Source: Streptomyces sp. DG1A-41 (lineage in GTDB: Bacteria; Actinomycetota; Actinomycetes; Streptomycetales; Streptomycetaceae). From it: 64,000 bases of DNA. The stretch is from NCBI RefSeq assembly GCF_037055355.1, contig NZ_CP146350.1, positions 8,579,001 through 8,643,000 of the forward strand, in the 5' to 3' direction. Position 1 is the first letter of the stretch. The number at the start of each line of letters is the position of its first letter. Below, one piece after another: positions 54,244 through 63,136 of this stretch. The notes beneath the pieces were generated by a model. The model had not been told where the DNA came from and made no database searches. It saw only the letters and a program-made list of their open reading frames with translations. Position numbers and translations under genes: made by a program.

Positions 54244-55311
54244 ATGAAGGCTCTCGTGCTGTCCGGCGGCGCAGGAACAAGACTGAGGCCGATCACACAC
54301 ACGTCGGCCAAGCAACTGGTGCCAGTGGCCAACAAGGCCGTGCTCTTCTACGGGTTGGAGTCGATCGCCGAGGCCGGCATCACCGACGTGGGCATGATCG
54401 TCGGGGACACGGCCGCGGAGATCGAGGACGCGGTGGGTGACGGGTCGCAGTTCGGCCTGAAGGTCACCTACATCCCCCAGGAGCGGCCCCTGGGGCTGGC
54501 CCACGCGGTACTGATCGCCCGGGACTACCTGGGCGACGACGACTTCGTGATGTACCTCGGCGACAACTTCATCGTCGGCGGCATCAGCGGACTCGTCGAC
54601 GAGTTCCGCAGCAACCGGCCCGACGCCCAGATCCTGCTCACGCGCGTGGCCGACCCACGCGCCTTCGGTGTCGCCGAACTCGACCCCTCCGGCCAGGTCG
54701 TCGGCCTGGAGGAGAAACCCGACCGGCCCAAGAGCGATCTGGCCCTGGTCGGCGTCTACCTGTTCACCCCCCTGATCCACGAAGCGGTACGCGCCATAGA
54801 ACCGTCCTGGCGCGGCGAACTGGAGATCACCCACGCCATCCAGCACCTGATCGACTCCCGCGCCGACGTGCGCTCCACGGTCATCACGGGCTACTGGAAG
54901 GACACCGGCAACGTCGGCGACATGCTCGAGGTGAACCGCATGGTTCTCGAGGGCATGGACCGCCGGATCGACGGCGACGTGGACACCGCGTCGGAGACCA
55001 TCGGGCGAGTGGTGGTGGAGGAGGGCGCGCGGATCGTCAACTCCCGCATCGTCGGCCCCGCCGTCATCGGCTCCGGCACCGTCATCAGCAACTCCTACGT
55101 GGGTCCCTTCACCTCCGTCGCGGAGAACTGCCGGATCACCGACAGCGAACTGGAGTTCTCCATCGTGCTGCGGGACTCCTCGATCCAGGGCGTCGGCCGG
55201 ATCGAGGCCTCGCTGATAGGCCGGCACGTCGAGGTGACGCCGGCCCCCAGCGTCCCCAGTGCCCACCGCTTCGTCCTCGGAGACCACAGCAAGGTGCAGA
55301 TCACTTCATGA
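54244..55311 (+). CDS. rmlA: Glucose-1-phosphate thymidylyltransferase
   Basis: 355 aa long-type enzyme. The nucleotidyltransferase domain opens with ALVLSGGAGTRLRPITHTSAKQLVPVANK. YLGDNFI supplies the metal-binding Asp, and GVAELDPSGQVVGLEEKP and GYWKDTGN are substrate-site motifs. The C-terminal third has left-handed beta-helix hexapeptide repeats (VVVEEGARIVNSRIVGPAVIGSG), as in antibiotic-sugar and StrD-like enzymes. It makes dTDP-glucose from dTTP and glucose-1-phosphate. The stop overlaps rmlB by four bases. ATG 54244 is chosen over 54232 because it begins the conserved MKALVLSGG. Confidence 0.95.
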   Translation: MKALVLSGGAGTRLRPITHTSAKQLVPVANKAVLFYGLESIAEAGITDVGMIVGDTAAEIEDAVGDGSQFGLKVTYIPQERPLGLAHAVLIARDYLGDDDFVMYLGDNFIVGGISGLVDEFRSNRPDAQILLTRVADPRAFGVAELDPSGQVVGLEEKPDRPKSDLALVGVYLFTPLIHEAVRAIEPSWRGELEITHAIQHLIDSRADVRSTVITGYWKDTGNVGDMLEVNRMVLEGMDRRIDGDVDTASETIGRVVVEEGARIVNSRIVGPAVIGSGTVISNSYVGPFTSVAENCRITDSELEFSIVLRDSSIQGVGRIEASLIGRHVEVTPAPSVPSAHRFVLGDHSKVQITS

Positions 55312-56288
55312 ACCTCCTCGTCACCGGTGCAGCCGGGTTCATCGGCTCCCGTTACGTCCGCGCAACTCTCGCCTCGGACGCGCCCGACGCCCCGCGCATC
55401 ACCGTGCTGGACAAGCTCACCTACGCCGGCACCCTCGACAACCTCGAGCTCGGCCACCCCCGGCTGGAGTTCGTGCAGGGCGACATCTGCGACGCCGAAC
55501 TGGTCGACAAGCTCACGGCCGACGCGGACCAGGTCGTGCACTTCGCCGCCGAGTCCCATGTGGACCGCTCGATCACCGGCGCCGCCGACTTCGTCCGCAC
55601 CAACGTGCTGGGCACCCAAACCCTGCTGGACGCCGCCCTGCGCCACGGCGTGGGCCCCTTCGTGCACGTCTCCACCGACGAGGTCTACGGCTCCATCGAG
55701 ACCGGCTCGTGGCCGGAGGACCACCCGCTGCAACCCAACTCCCCGTACTCGGCCTCCAAGGCCTCCTCCGACCTGCTCGCCCTGGCCTACCACCGCACCC
55801 ACGGCCTGGACGTGCGCGTCACCCGGTGCTCCAACAACTACGGTCCGCACCAGTTCCCCGAGAAGGTCATCCCGCTGTTCGTCACCAACCTCCTCGACGG
55901 TCACAAGGTGCCGCTGTACGGCGAGGGCCGCAACGTCCGCGACTGGCTGCACGTGGACGACCACTGCGAGGGCATCGACCTCGTCCGCACCAAGGGCCGG
56001 CCCGGCGAGGTCTACAACATCGGCGGCGGCACCGAGCTCACCAACAAGGAACTCACCGGCCTGCTCCTGAAGGCCTGCGGCGCGGACTGGGACCGGGTGG
56101 AGTACGTCGAGGACCGCAAGGGCCACGACCTGCGCTACTCCGTCGACTGGTCCAAGGCCCGCGACGAACTCGGCTACCGCCCCCGCCACGACTTCACCAC
56201 CGGCCTCGCCGAGACCGTCGCCTGGTATCGCGACAACCGTGCCTGGTGGGAACCTCTGAAGCAGCGCGTCGCCCAGGGGCGCGCATGA
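55308..56288 (+). CDS. rmlB: dTDP-glucose 4,6-dehydratase
   Basis: 326 aa extended short-chain dehydrogenase. NAD loop GAAGFIG at the N-terminus, catalytic Thr-Asp-Glu in STDEVYG, YSASK for the Tyr/Lys pair, and the dehydratase motifs RCSNNYGPHQFPEKVIPLF and YGEGRNVRDWLHVDDHC. It converts dTDP-glucose to dTDP-4-keto-6-deoxyglucose. It overlaps both neighbours by four bases (ATGA). Confidence 0.96.
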   Translation: MNLLVTGAAGFIGSRYVRATLASDAPDAPRITVLDKLTYAGTLDNLELGHPRLEFVQGDICDAELVDKLTADADQVVHFAAESHVDRSITGAADFVRTNVLGTQTLLDAALRHGVGPFVHVSTDEVYGSIETGSWPEDHPLQPNSPYSASKASSDLLALAYHRTHGLDVRVTRCSNNYGPHQFPEKVIPLFVTNLLDGHKVPLYGEGRNVRDWLHVDDHCEGIDLVRTKGRPGEVYNIGGGTELTNKELTGLLLKACGADWDRVEYVEDRKGHDLRYSVDWSKARDELGYRPRHDFTTGLAETVAWYRDNRAWWEPLKQRVAQGRA

Positions 56289-57172
56289 GGTGGCTGATCA
56301 CCGGGGCGGGCGGAACGCTCGGCCATGACGTGGTCGAGGAGCTCACCCGGCGCGGCGAAGAGGTCGTGGGCCTGGACCGGGCGGCCCTGGACATCACCCG
56401 GCCCGCGGCCGTCGACACGGCGGTGCGCGACCACCGGCCCGACCTGGTCGTGAACTGCGCCGCGTACACGGCCGTGGACGACGCCGAGAGCCACGAGGGC
56501 CGCGCCCTGGAGATCAACGGCGACGGGCCCCGCCTGCTGGCCCGGGCCTGCGCCGCGCACGGCTCCCGCCTCATCCACGTCTCCACGGACTACGTCTTCT
56601 CCGGCGAGGCCCGCGCGACCCCCTACCCGGAGGATCATCCGACGGGCCCGCGCACCGCCTACGGCCGCACCAAGCTGGCCGGGGAGCGGGCCGTGCTGGA
56701 GGAGCTGCCCGGGGCGAGCGCGGTCGTGCGCACGGCTTGGCTCTACGGGGTCCACGGCGCTAACTTCGTGCGGACCATGATCGGTCTCGAAGCCCGCCGC
56801 GACACCGTCGACGTCGTCGACGACCAGCGCGGGCAGCCCACGTGGAGCGCGGACGTCGCCGAGCGGATCGCCGACCTCGGCGTGCGGCTCGGCCCGGACG
56901 CGCACGGCGTCTTCCACGCCACCAACTCCGGCGAGGCCACCTGGTACGAGCTGGCCCGCGAGGTCTTCTCCCTCGTCGGCGCCGACCCGGACCGGGTGCG
57001 CCCCACCAGCAGCGCGGCCTTCCCCCGGCCCGCGCCCCGCCCGGCGTACAGCGCCCTCGCACACCGCCGGTGGCAGGAGATCGGCCTGCCCCTGCCACGC
57101 GACTGGCGCTCCGCCCTGCACGAAGCACTGCCCCGTATCCGCAAGGAAGGTCCCCTTCGTGAAACGCCATGA
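56285..57172 (+). CDS. rmlD: dTDP-4-dehydrorhamnose reductase
   Basis: 295 aa. The NAD(P) loop is ITGAGGTLGHD, with DLVVNCAAYTAVDDAE, STDYVFSG and the catalytic YGRTKLAGE. The late motif RTAWLYG is family typical. It performs the last step of dTDP-L-rhamnose synthesis. The epimerase rmlC is not in this operon but on the other strand at 58858. The gene's 3' end overlaps the next gene by 14 bp. Confidence 0.95.
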   Translation: MRWLITGAGGTLGHDVVEELTRRGEEVVGLDRAALDITRPAAVDTAVRDHRPDLVVNCAAYTAVDDAESHEGRALEINGDGPRLLARACAAHGSRLIHVSTDYVFSGEARATPYPEDHPTGPRTAYGRTKLAGERAVLEELPGASAVVRTAWLYGVHGANFVRTMIGLEARRDTVDVVDDQRGQPTWSADVAERIADLGVRLGPDAHGVFHATNSGEATWYELAREVFSLVGADPDRVRPTSSAAFPRPAPRPAYSALAHRRWQEIGLPLPRDWRSALHEALPRIRKEGPLRETP

Positions 57173-57962
57173 GTTCCTCCGGGAACTGCACAAGGTCAGC
57201 GCCAATCGCAACTACCTGGAGATCGGCGTCAACGACGGCCGCAGCCTGACGTTGTCCCGCGTCCCCAGCATCGCGATCGACCCCGCCTTCAAGGTGGTCT
57301 CGGAGCTGAGGTGTGACGTCCACCTGGTGAAGGCCACCAGCGACGACTTCTTCGCCCGCGACAACCCCCTCCAGCACCTCAAGGGCGGCCGTCACCCGCT
57401 GCGCAACCTGCGCCGCGGCCGCAGCCCGATCGGCTACTGGCGCAAAACGACGCTGGACCTGTCGTTCATCGACGGCATGCACCTGTTCGAGTTCGCACTG
57501 CGCGACTTCATGAACGTCGAGAAGTACTCGGACTGGTCCAGCGTGATCGTCCTCGACGACATGCTGCCGCGCAGCATCGACGAGGCGGCCCGGGACCGGC
57601 ACACCAACGCCTGGACCGGCGACGTCTACAAGATCACCGAGGTCCTGACGCGCTACCGCCCCGACCTGGTCACGGTCCAGGTGGACACCGCGCCCACCGG
57701 CCAGCTCGTCGTCTTCGGCGCCGACCCGAACAACCGGGTCCTGCACGACAAGTACGACGAGATCATGGCCGAGTACAAGGTCCCCGACCCCCAGAAGGTC
57801 CCCGAGGCGATCCTGGAACGGGCCGGTGCGGTACGCCCCGAGGCCCTCCTGGAAGCGGGCTTCTGGCGCCCCCTCACCCAGGCCCGCAATCGCGGCCTGC
57901 CCCGCTCCATCGGCTGGGAGCCCCTGCGCAAGGCCCTGGAACAGGTGGGCGTCAGCCGCTGA
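57159..57962 (+). CDS. Class I SAM-dependent methyltransferase-like protein
   Basis: 267 aa. The SAM loop is YLEIGVNDGRSLTL, and DLSFIDGMHLFEFALRDFMN with VIVLDDMLP follow, the pattern of methyltransferases that act on sugars or glycan-linked groups. GTG start, inside the end of rmlD. Its place behind rmlABD suggests it modifies the rhamnose-containing glycan or belongs to the same polymer pathway. The conserved tail (ALEQVGVSR) is intact. The actual acceptor is unknown. Confidence 0.8.
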   Translation: MKRHEFLRELHKVSANRNYLEIGVNDGRSLTLSRVPSIAIDPAFKVVSELRCDVHLVKATSDDFFARDNPLQHLKGGRHPLRNLRRGRSPIGYWRKTTLDLSFIDGMHLFEFALRDFMNVEKYSDWSSVIVLDDMLPRSIDEAARDRHTNAWTGDVYKITEVLTRYRPDLVTVQVDTAPTGQLVVFGADPNNRVLHDKYDEIMAEYKVPDPQKVPEAILERAGAVRPEALLEAGFWRPLTQARNRGLPRSIGWEPLRKALEQVGVSR

Positions 57963-57999
57963 CCCCCCCGCCGCCGGGCTTCTCGGCGTCCCTCGGATC

Positions 58000-58030
58000 C
58001 GGGCCCAGGTGCCATGTGCGCCTGGGCCCG
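58000..58030 (+). terminator. Terminator after the rmlABD-methyltransferase operon
   Basis: Perfect 10-bp arms CGGGCCCAGG/CCTGGGCCCG around an 11-base loop, extendable inward with a G-T pair, 37 bases after the methyltransferase stop. Confidence 0.75.
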
Positions 58031-58212
58031 TGGCGTGCCCGGCCGACGTGGCTCGGCCGTTCCGGCATGTGGCGGTCTGGGACTCGGGCGCCTCCGGTAC
58101 CTGAGCCTGCGGCGCACCCAGCGGATCGTCGGCGTGCCCCCTCCCCGGCGCAGCCCTCTACCGACCGGGTCCGGCCTGGAACGCCGAGCACGGCCGCGCC
58201 CGCGCACCCTCC

Positions 58213-58800
58213 GGCGTGTCGGAGGGCGCTGCACGGACCGGCTCCACGGCGTGTCGGGGGCGCGGCGCGGGTTGGCCTGCGTGTGCTGGGGGCGCTGCGC
58301 GGCTGGTCCGGCTGCGGTGTGTCGGGGTCGCTGCGGGGAACCGGTCCTGCGGCGTGTGGTGGGAGTGAGCCTTTCCGGGCTGCGGCGGGTGCCGGCCTCG
58401 CACACTGCACGCCCGGCCCGCCCGCGCCCCACACGGCCCCGGCTCGGCCTCGGGCGGGCTGGGGTGCCCGGCCCGCATGGGCTCGACCTGGTCTGGGCCA
58501 GCCTGGGGCGGTGCGGCGGCCGGTATCGCGTGGGCCCCTGTGGTCCGGGTGAGTCTCGGGCGGGCTGCGGCACTCGGTTCCGTGCGCTCCGTGTGGTCCG
58601 GGTGAGTCTCGGGCGCGCTGGGGTGCCCGGCACCGCAGCGCCCCACCTGGTCCGGGCCGGCCTGGGGCGCTGCGGTGCCCCGGATCGCATGGTCCCGGGC
58701 GGGCTGCGGCGCCCGGCCCCGTGCGCGTCCCGTGTGGTCCGAGTCAGTCCGGGCGCGCTGCGGCGCCAGCCCTGCACGTGTCGCGTACGGTCCGGGTCAG
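58213..58800. repeat. Degenerate tandem repeats, ~35-bp and ~53-bp units
   Basis: In 58213-58390 the phrase GGCGTGTCGG or a close variant recurs at about 58213, 58248, 58279, 58316 and 58351, a period near 35 bp. In 58449-58800 the phrase CTCGGGCG followed by a GCTG and ending TGGTCCGGGT recurs at 58449, 58555, 58608, 58694 and 58748. Short units are about 53 bp; two copies are longer because of a shared insertion with CCTGGTC and GCCTGGGGCG. The copies are diverged, so the array looks old. Confidence 0.55.
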
Positions 58801-58857
58801 CCTCCGGCATCGCGCGGCCCGCCCGGATCCGAAAAGCCCCGCGTGCCGCAGAAGACG

Positions 58858-59466
58858 TCAGCCGTCCTTCTGCCGCCCCCGCAGCTCCTCGTAGTACGCC
58901 AGGCAGGTCTCATACGACGGCAGCAACCCCTGGCGTTCCGCCTCGGCCAGGGTCGGGGCCTGTGCGTCCTTGGGGGAGAGGAGCGGCTCGATGCCGTCGG
59001 GCCACTCGATGCCCAGGGCCGGGTCGAGCGGGTGGAGGCCGTGTTCGCGTTCCGGGGCGTAGCCCGCCGAGCACAGGTACACCACCGTCGCGTCGTCGGT
59101 CAGGGCCATGAACGCGTGTCCCAGCCCCTCCGCGAGGAACACCGCGTGCCGGGTGTCCTCGTCGAGCCGTACGGCCTCCCACCGCCCGTAGGTGGGGGAG
59201 CCCACGCGGATGTCGATCACCACGTCCAGGACGGCGCCGCGCATACACGTGACGTACTTGGCCTGGCTGGGCGGCACATCCGCGAAGTGCACACCCCGCA
59301 GCACGCCCCGTCGGGAGACCGAGCAGTTGGCCTGGGCCAGGGACAGGTCGTAGCCCGTGGCCTCACGGAACTCCGCGCCCCGGTACCACTCATGGAAGCT
59401 GCCCCGGTCGTCCGGGAAGATCTTGGGCTCCAGAACCCAGGCGCCCTCTATCCCCAGTGGTCGCAT
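58858..59466 (-). CDS. rmlC: dTDP-4-dehydrorhamnose 3,5-epimerase
   Basis: 202 aa cupin epimerase. Motifs: GAWVLEPKIFPDDRGSFHEW, QANCSVSRRGVLRGVHF (with the catalytic His), RGAVLDVVIDIRVGSPTYG and the acidic/Tyr end. It epimerises C3 and C5 of the 4-keto sugar before RmlD. It starts four bases after the glycosyltransferase stop, with GGAGGA inside that gene as its ribosome-binding site, so the two form an operon converging on rmlABD. Confidence 0.95.
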   Translation of the reverse strand: MRPLGIEGAWVLEPKIFPDDRGSFHEWYRGAEFREATGYDLSLAQANCSVSRRGVLRGVHFADVPPSQAKYVTCMRGAVLDVVIDIRVGSPTYGRWEAVRLDEDTRHAVFLAEGLGHAFMALTDDATVVYLCSAGYAPEREHGLHPLDPALGIEWPDGIEPLLSPKDAQAPTLAEAERQGLLPSYETCLAYYEELRGRQKDG

Positions 59467-59470
59467 GCCG

Positions 59471-61411
59471 TCACTGTCCTCCGATCCTGGTACGGGAAAC
59501 CTTCCGGCGCACGGTACCGAGCACGCGTCGCGCACGCCGTGCCACCCGCAGTGCGACACCGGGCCGGGGCACGGGCGCCACCTGCACACGCCCGCCTGCC
59601 GCGCGCAGCGCGAACGGCAGTCCGGTGTAGCGCGGCTGGGCGGCGTCCGGGGCCAGGCACAGGGCCATCCGCCAGACACCGCGCGAGAGGCTCTCGGCGG
59701 GCAGGGCCGCCGCCAGCACCGCCCCCGCCCCGTCCGCGGTGGGGGAGAGCGTGCCCGGCACTTCGGAGATCTGCCGGGAGGAGACGAACCGCAGCCGCAC
59801 CTGCGTGTCGCCGGGGACATGCAGCGGAAGCACCGCACGGATACGGTCACCGGAGACGGTGACGCCGGACTGCTGCACGCGGCCCAGCCCGAGCCGGCTG
59901 CCCCGCACGCCGAGCTCCAGGGAGAGGTTGCCGTGGGGCTCCGTCCAGTACGGCAGTGCCGGACGGCCCCCGACGACCCCCACATCCGGCGTGGGCCGGC
60001 TCGCCCGCGGCGCCGGGCCCAGCCGGCATTCCTTGGTCCAGCCGCCCAGCTTGACCCGGACGAGCGCGTCCCAGACGCCGTCCTTCGGCAGGTCGGCAGG
60101 ATCGACGGTGGCGGTCGCCCGCAGCACCAGCCGGACCTCCCCGCCGTCCCGGACGGACACGGTCTCGCGGGTGAACCGCACGGGCTGGAAGTACTGCGCT
60201 GCACTCGACCGCTCCCGCAGCAGCAGGTCCGCGGTGGCCTGGCCGAAGTGCGCGGCGGTCTGCGAGGCCACCCACTCCACCGCTTCCGACACGTCCTTGG
60301 GGGCGTCGTTCAGCGGCGTCGCCTCGGCGTCGGCCGGGAGGGTCATCGGCTCGCCGCCGGACGTGTACTCGGCCGTGAAGCCGACGCTGAGGGAGCCGTC
60401 CCGCCACTCCACGTGCCCGGGTGTCGCCTTGGGCGCGACACCGGCCTCCCACTGGGCGAAGGACACGACGTCGTCGTACCGGTCGGCCGCGGTCAGCGCG
60501 GCGACGACCTGCTGCGTCGGCTGGAGCCCGGCCGCGACGCCGGGCCCGAACCGCTCGACGACGACCTCGTGGATCTCGGCGAACAGCTCCCTGCGGTAGT
60601 CGTCCGGCAGCTTCAGGAAGCGCCGGGCCCGCAGCCGCTCGACCATCTCCACGCGCAGCCAGCGCCGGAAGAGCTTGTCGCGCACCGGCCCTGGCTCGGT
60701 GTACCGCTCGACGACGTCGAGGGCCTCGCGGAGGTTCTTGAAGTAGCCGACCGGATCGAAGCGTTCGAAACCGGCGTTGGAGCTGTCGTCCCGCCGGAGG
60801 TGGTAGTAGCAGACGTAGTCGCTGAGCACGGAGACGTTCTCCGCGCGCAGATACGCCTCGGCGATGAAGACGTGGTCCTCCAGGCGCCTTCTGCCCTCGG
60901 GGAAGCGCAGGCCGATGCGGTCCAGGAAGGCGCGGCGGACCATCTTGTGCGGGGTGAGGCTGTCGATGAGCGGGGCGTTCTCGACGGTGGCGCGCGGGTG
61001 GTTGCGGCGGAACAGCTCCACCGGCACCCCGCGGCCCTTGCCGGCCATCTTGCCCACGATGACGTCGGCGCCGTTGGCCACGCCGTAGTCGTACATCCGC
61101 TCCAGGGCCTCGTCGCCCAGGTAGTCGTCGTTGTCGACGAACATGACGAACTCGCCACGGGAGGCCTCGATGCCGACGTTGCGGGGCTTGCCCGACCAGC
61201 CGGAGTTCTCCTGGTGGATGACCTTCATCCGGGAGTCCTCGGCGGCGAGCGCGTCGAGCCGGGCCGGTGTCCCGTCGGTCGAGCCGTCGTCGACGAAGAT
61301 CACCTCGTACTCGTCGGGAGGCAGCGACTGCCTCTGGAGCGAGGCGATGCAGTCCTCGATGTAGATCCCCGGGTTGTAGACGGGGACGATGACGCTGACC
61401 TTGACCGGCAT
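59471..61411 (-). CDS. GT2-family glycosyltransferase with C-terminal accessory region
   Basis: 646 aa. The GT-A domain (1 to about 230) starts VKVSVIVPVYNPG, with FVDDGSTDG (nucleotide-binding Asp), FVDNDDYLG (metal-binding DxD-like motif) and RRLEDHVF for the catalytic base. A helical region follows, then a large beta-rich C-terminal part (about 370-640) of unknown function, which could bind glycan or acceptor. No membrane helix is evident. Coupling with rmlC suggests it transfers rhamnose or builds a rhamnose-containing wall polymer. The start at MPVKVSVIVPVYN is the family N-terminus; upstream codons to 61723 are noncoding in character. Confidence 0.9.
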   Translation of the reverse strand: MPVKVSVIVPVYNPGIYIEDCIASLQRQSLPPDEYEVIFVDDGSTDGTPARLDALAAEDSRMKVIHQENSGWSGKPRNVGIEASRGEFVMFVDNDDYLGDEALERMYDYGVANGADVIVGKMAGKGRGVPVELFRRNHPRATVENAPLIDSLTPHKMVRRAFLDRIGLRFPEGRRRLEDHVFIAEAYLRAENVSVLSDYVCYYHLRRDDSSNAGFERFDPVGYFKNLREALDVVERYTEPGPVRDKLFRRWLRVEMVERLRARRFLKLPDDYRRELFAEIHEVVVERFGPGVAAGLQPTQQVVAALTAADRYDDVVSFAQWEAGVAPKATPGHVEWRDGSLSVGFTAEYTSGGEPMTLPADAEATPLNDAPKDVSEAVEWVASQTAAHFGQATADLLLRERSSAAQYFQPVRFTRETVSVRDGGEVRLVLRATATVDPADLPKDGVWDALVRVKLGGWTKECRLGPAPRASRPTPDVGVVGGRPALPYWTEPHGNLSLELGVRGSRLGLGRVQQSGVTVSGDRIRAVLPLHVPGDTQVRLRFVSSRQISEVPGTLSPTADGAGAVLAAALPAESLSRGVWRMALCLAPDAAQPRYTGLPFALRAAGGRVQVAPVPRPGVALRVARRARRVLGTVRRKVSRTRIGGQ

Positions 61412-61621
61412 CGGGTTTCCGGGCCCCTTCGGGTCGCTTGCCGTAGACGTCCTGTTGTACTGCGCGTTGCCTGATGCTAACCCGGTCGGCGATGCCGCCT
61501 CACCTTTCGAGACCTGGCCGTGATCATCTCCGGCCACGGTGCAACTGAGCTGCGCGGTCTGTCTGTTTGAAGGCCGACCGGATTCCCGGGTGGGGCGGTG
61601 GGAAGCCTCTAGGGTGAGGAT

Positions 61622-62131
61622 GTGCGCCTGCTTTTCATGTCCGATACTCACCTGCCCAAGCGGGCCGAGGTCCTTCCCGCCCCCCTGCTGGCCGAACTCC
61701 CGCACGCCGACGTCGTGTTCCACGCCGGTGACTGGGTCGACACGGCCACCCTCGACCTGCTGGAGGACCGCTGCCGCAGGCTCGTCGGCGTGTACGGCAA
61801 CAACGACGGACCGGACCTGCGCGCCCGGCTGCCCGAGGTGGCGTACGTGGAGCTCGGCGGGCTACGTTTCGGCGTGATCCACGAGACGGGCCCCGCCCAG
61901 GGCCGGGAGAAGCGCTGCGCCGCCCGCTTCCCCGACCTGGACGTGCTGGTCTTCGGCCACAGCCACATCCCCTGGGACACCACGGCCCCCACCGGTCTGC
62001 GCCTGCTCAATCCGGGCTCCCCGACGGACCGCCGCCGCCAGCCCCACTGCACGTACATGACCGCCACCGTCGCCGACGGCCGTCTCACCGACGTGGAACT
62101 GCACCGGCTGCCGCCCCGCACACACCGCTAG
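61622..62131 (+). CDS. YfcE/MJ0936-like metallophosphodiesterase
   Basis: 169 aa calcineurin-type phosphoesterase: metal motifs MSDTHLP, HAGDWVD, YGNNDGP, VIHE and GHSHIPW in order, then LLNPGSPTDRR typical of the YfcE family. It acts on phosphodiesters in vitro; the cellular substrate is uncertain. GTG start at 61622 with AGGGTGAGG just upstream. Confidence 0.92.
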   Translation: MRLLFMSDTHLPKRAEVLPAPLLAELPHADVVFHAGDWVDTATLDLLEDRCRRLVGVYGNNDGPDLRARLPEVAYVELGGLRFGVIHETGPAQGREKRCAARFPDLDVLVFGHSHIPWDTTAPTGLRLLNPGSPTDRRRQPHCTYMTATVADGRLTDVELHRLPPRTHR

Positions 62132-62173
62132 CCCGAGCGATCGCCGCACGAACCTCCCTGCCATGATCGGCGC

Positions 62174-63136
62174 ATGGCGCGGGACGAGGGATACCTCCTG
62201 GACAACCGGCAGGTCGAGGCCGGTACCCGCTTCGACGCGCTGGCCGCTCTCTTCGACGCCTCGACGTTCCGGCACTTCGAGACGGTCGGGATCGCCGACG
62301 GGTGGCGGTGCTGGGAGGTCGGGGCCGGCGGGCCGAGCGTCGCCGCCTGGCTCCGCGAGCGCGTCGGGCCGCGCGGGCGCGTGCTCGCCACCGACATCGA
62401 CGTGTCCTGGACCGAGGCGGCCGCCACCGAGGGGGTCGAGGTGCTCCGCCACGCCATCGGCCGAGACGAACCACCGGCCGGGCCCTTCGACCTGGTCCAC
62501 GCCCGACTCGTGCTCGTCCACGTGGCCGAGCGCGACGCCGCGCTGCGCACCATGGTCCAGGCGTTGCGTCCCGGCGGCCGGCTGCTGGTCGAGGACGCGG
62601 ACCCCGCGCTCCAGCCGCTGATCTGCCCCGACGAGTACGGCCCCGAGCAGGAGCTGGCCAACCGGCTGCGCACCGGCTTCCGCCGGCTGCTGCGGCAGCG
62701 GGGTGCCGACCTGGCCTACGGACGCAGGCTGCCGCGACTGCTGCGCGAGGCCGGCCTCGTCGATGTCGAGGCCGACGCCTACTTCCCGATCACCTCGCCC
62801 GCGTGCGACGTCCTCGAGGCGGCCACCGTCCGGCAGGTGCGGGACGAGCTCGTCGCCGAGGGCCTCGCCACGGACGAGGAGATCGAGCGGCACCTCGCCA
62901 ACGTCGAGGCCGGCCGCCTGGACCTCGCCACCTCACCGATGATCTCGGCCTGGGCCGGCGGCCCGTCGACGACGGCTCGCGGCCCTGGCTCACCGGGGGC
63001 GGGGCGGATGCACCGCTCCCTCCGTGGCGGTGAGCGGGGCTCCGGTGCCGCCCCAGCGCAGCGCGACGATCTCGGCGGCGACGGACACCGCCACCTCCTC
63101 GGGCGTCCGGGCCCCGAGGTCGAGACCGACCGGTGA
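62174..63136 (+). CDS. SAM-dependent methyltransferase
   Basis: 320 aa as read. The Rossmann SAM-binding part is CWEVGAGGPSVAAWL (about 44-58), ATDIDVSW, and FDLVHARLVLVHV, with a helical lid and LREAGLVDVEADAYFPITS near the C-terminus. The sequence stays family-like up to PMISAW at about 62960; the remaining 60 residues are Gly/Arg-rich and overlap the convergent XdhC gene. Adding one G after 62955 changes the end to AWGRRPVDDG with a stop at 63033, which looks more natural, so a one-base loss is likely. The substrate is unknown. Confidence 0.8.
   Translation: MARDEGYLLDNRQVEAGTRFDALAALFDASTFRHFETVGIADGWRCWEVGAGGPSVAAWLRERVGPRGRVLATDIDVSWTEAAATEGVEVLRHAIGRDEPPAGPFDLVHARLVLVHVAERDAALRTMVQALRPGGRLLVEDADPALQPLICPDEYGPEQELANRLRTGFRRLLRQRGADLAYGRRLPRLLREAGLVDVEADAYFPITSPACDVLEAATVRQVRDELVAEGLATDEEIERHLANVEAGRLDLATSPMISAWAGGPSTTARGPGSPGAGRMHRSLRGGERGSGAAPAQRDDLGGDGHRHLLGRPGPEVETDR

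Larger units (their letters stand above)
57963..58857. other. Noncoding repeat-rich spacer between convergent rml units
   Basis: 895 bp with no credible gene on either strand; the long open frames are Arg/Pro/Gly-rich artefacts of composition. It begins with a terminator at 58000-58030 and is dominated by degenerate tandem repeats (58213-58800). G is strongly favoured over C on the plus strand in the repeat part. Confidence 0.6.

Noticed and set aside
58213..58800. A CRISPR array
   Set aside because: The repeats are diverged and directly adjoining with no unique spacers of constant length, and no cas genes are present.
58014..59111. Long plus-strand frame across the repeat spacer
   Set aside because: Composition is Arg/Pro/Gly with repeat-driven patterns, no ribosome-binding site, and it runs into the opposite strand of rmlC.
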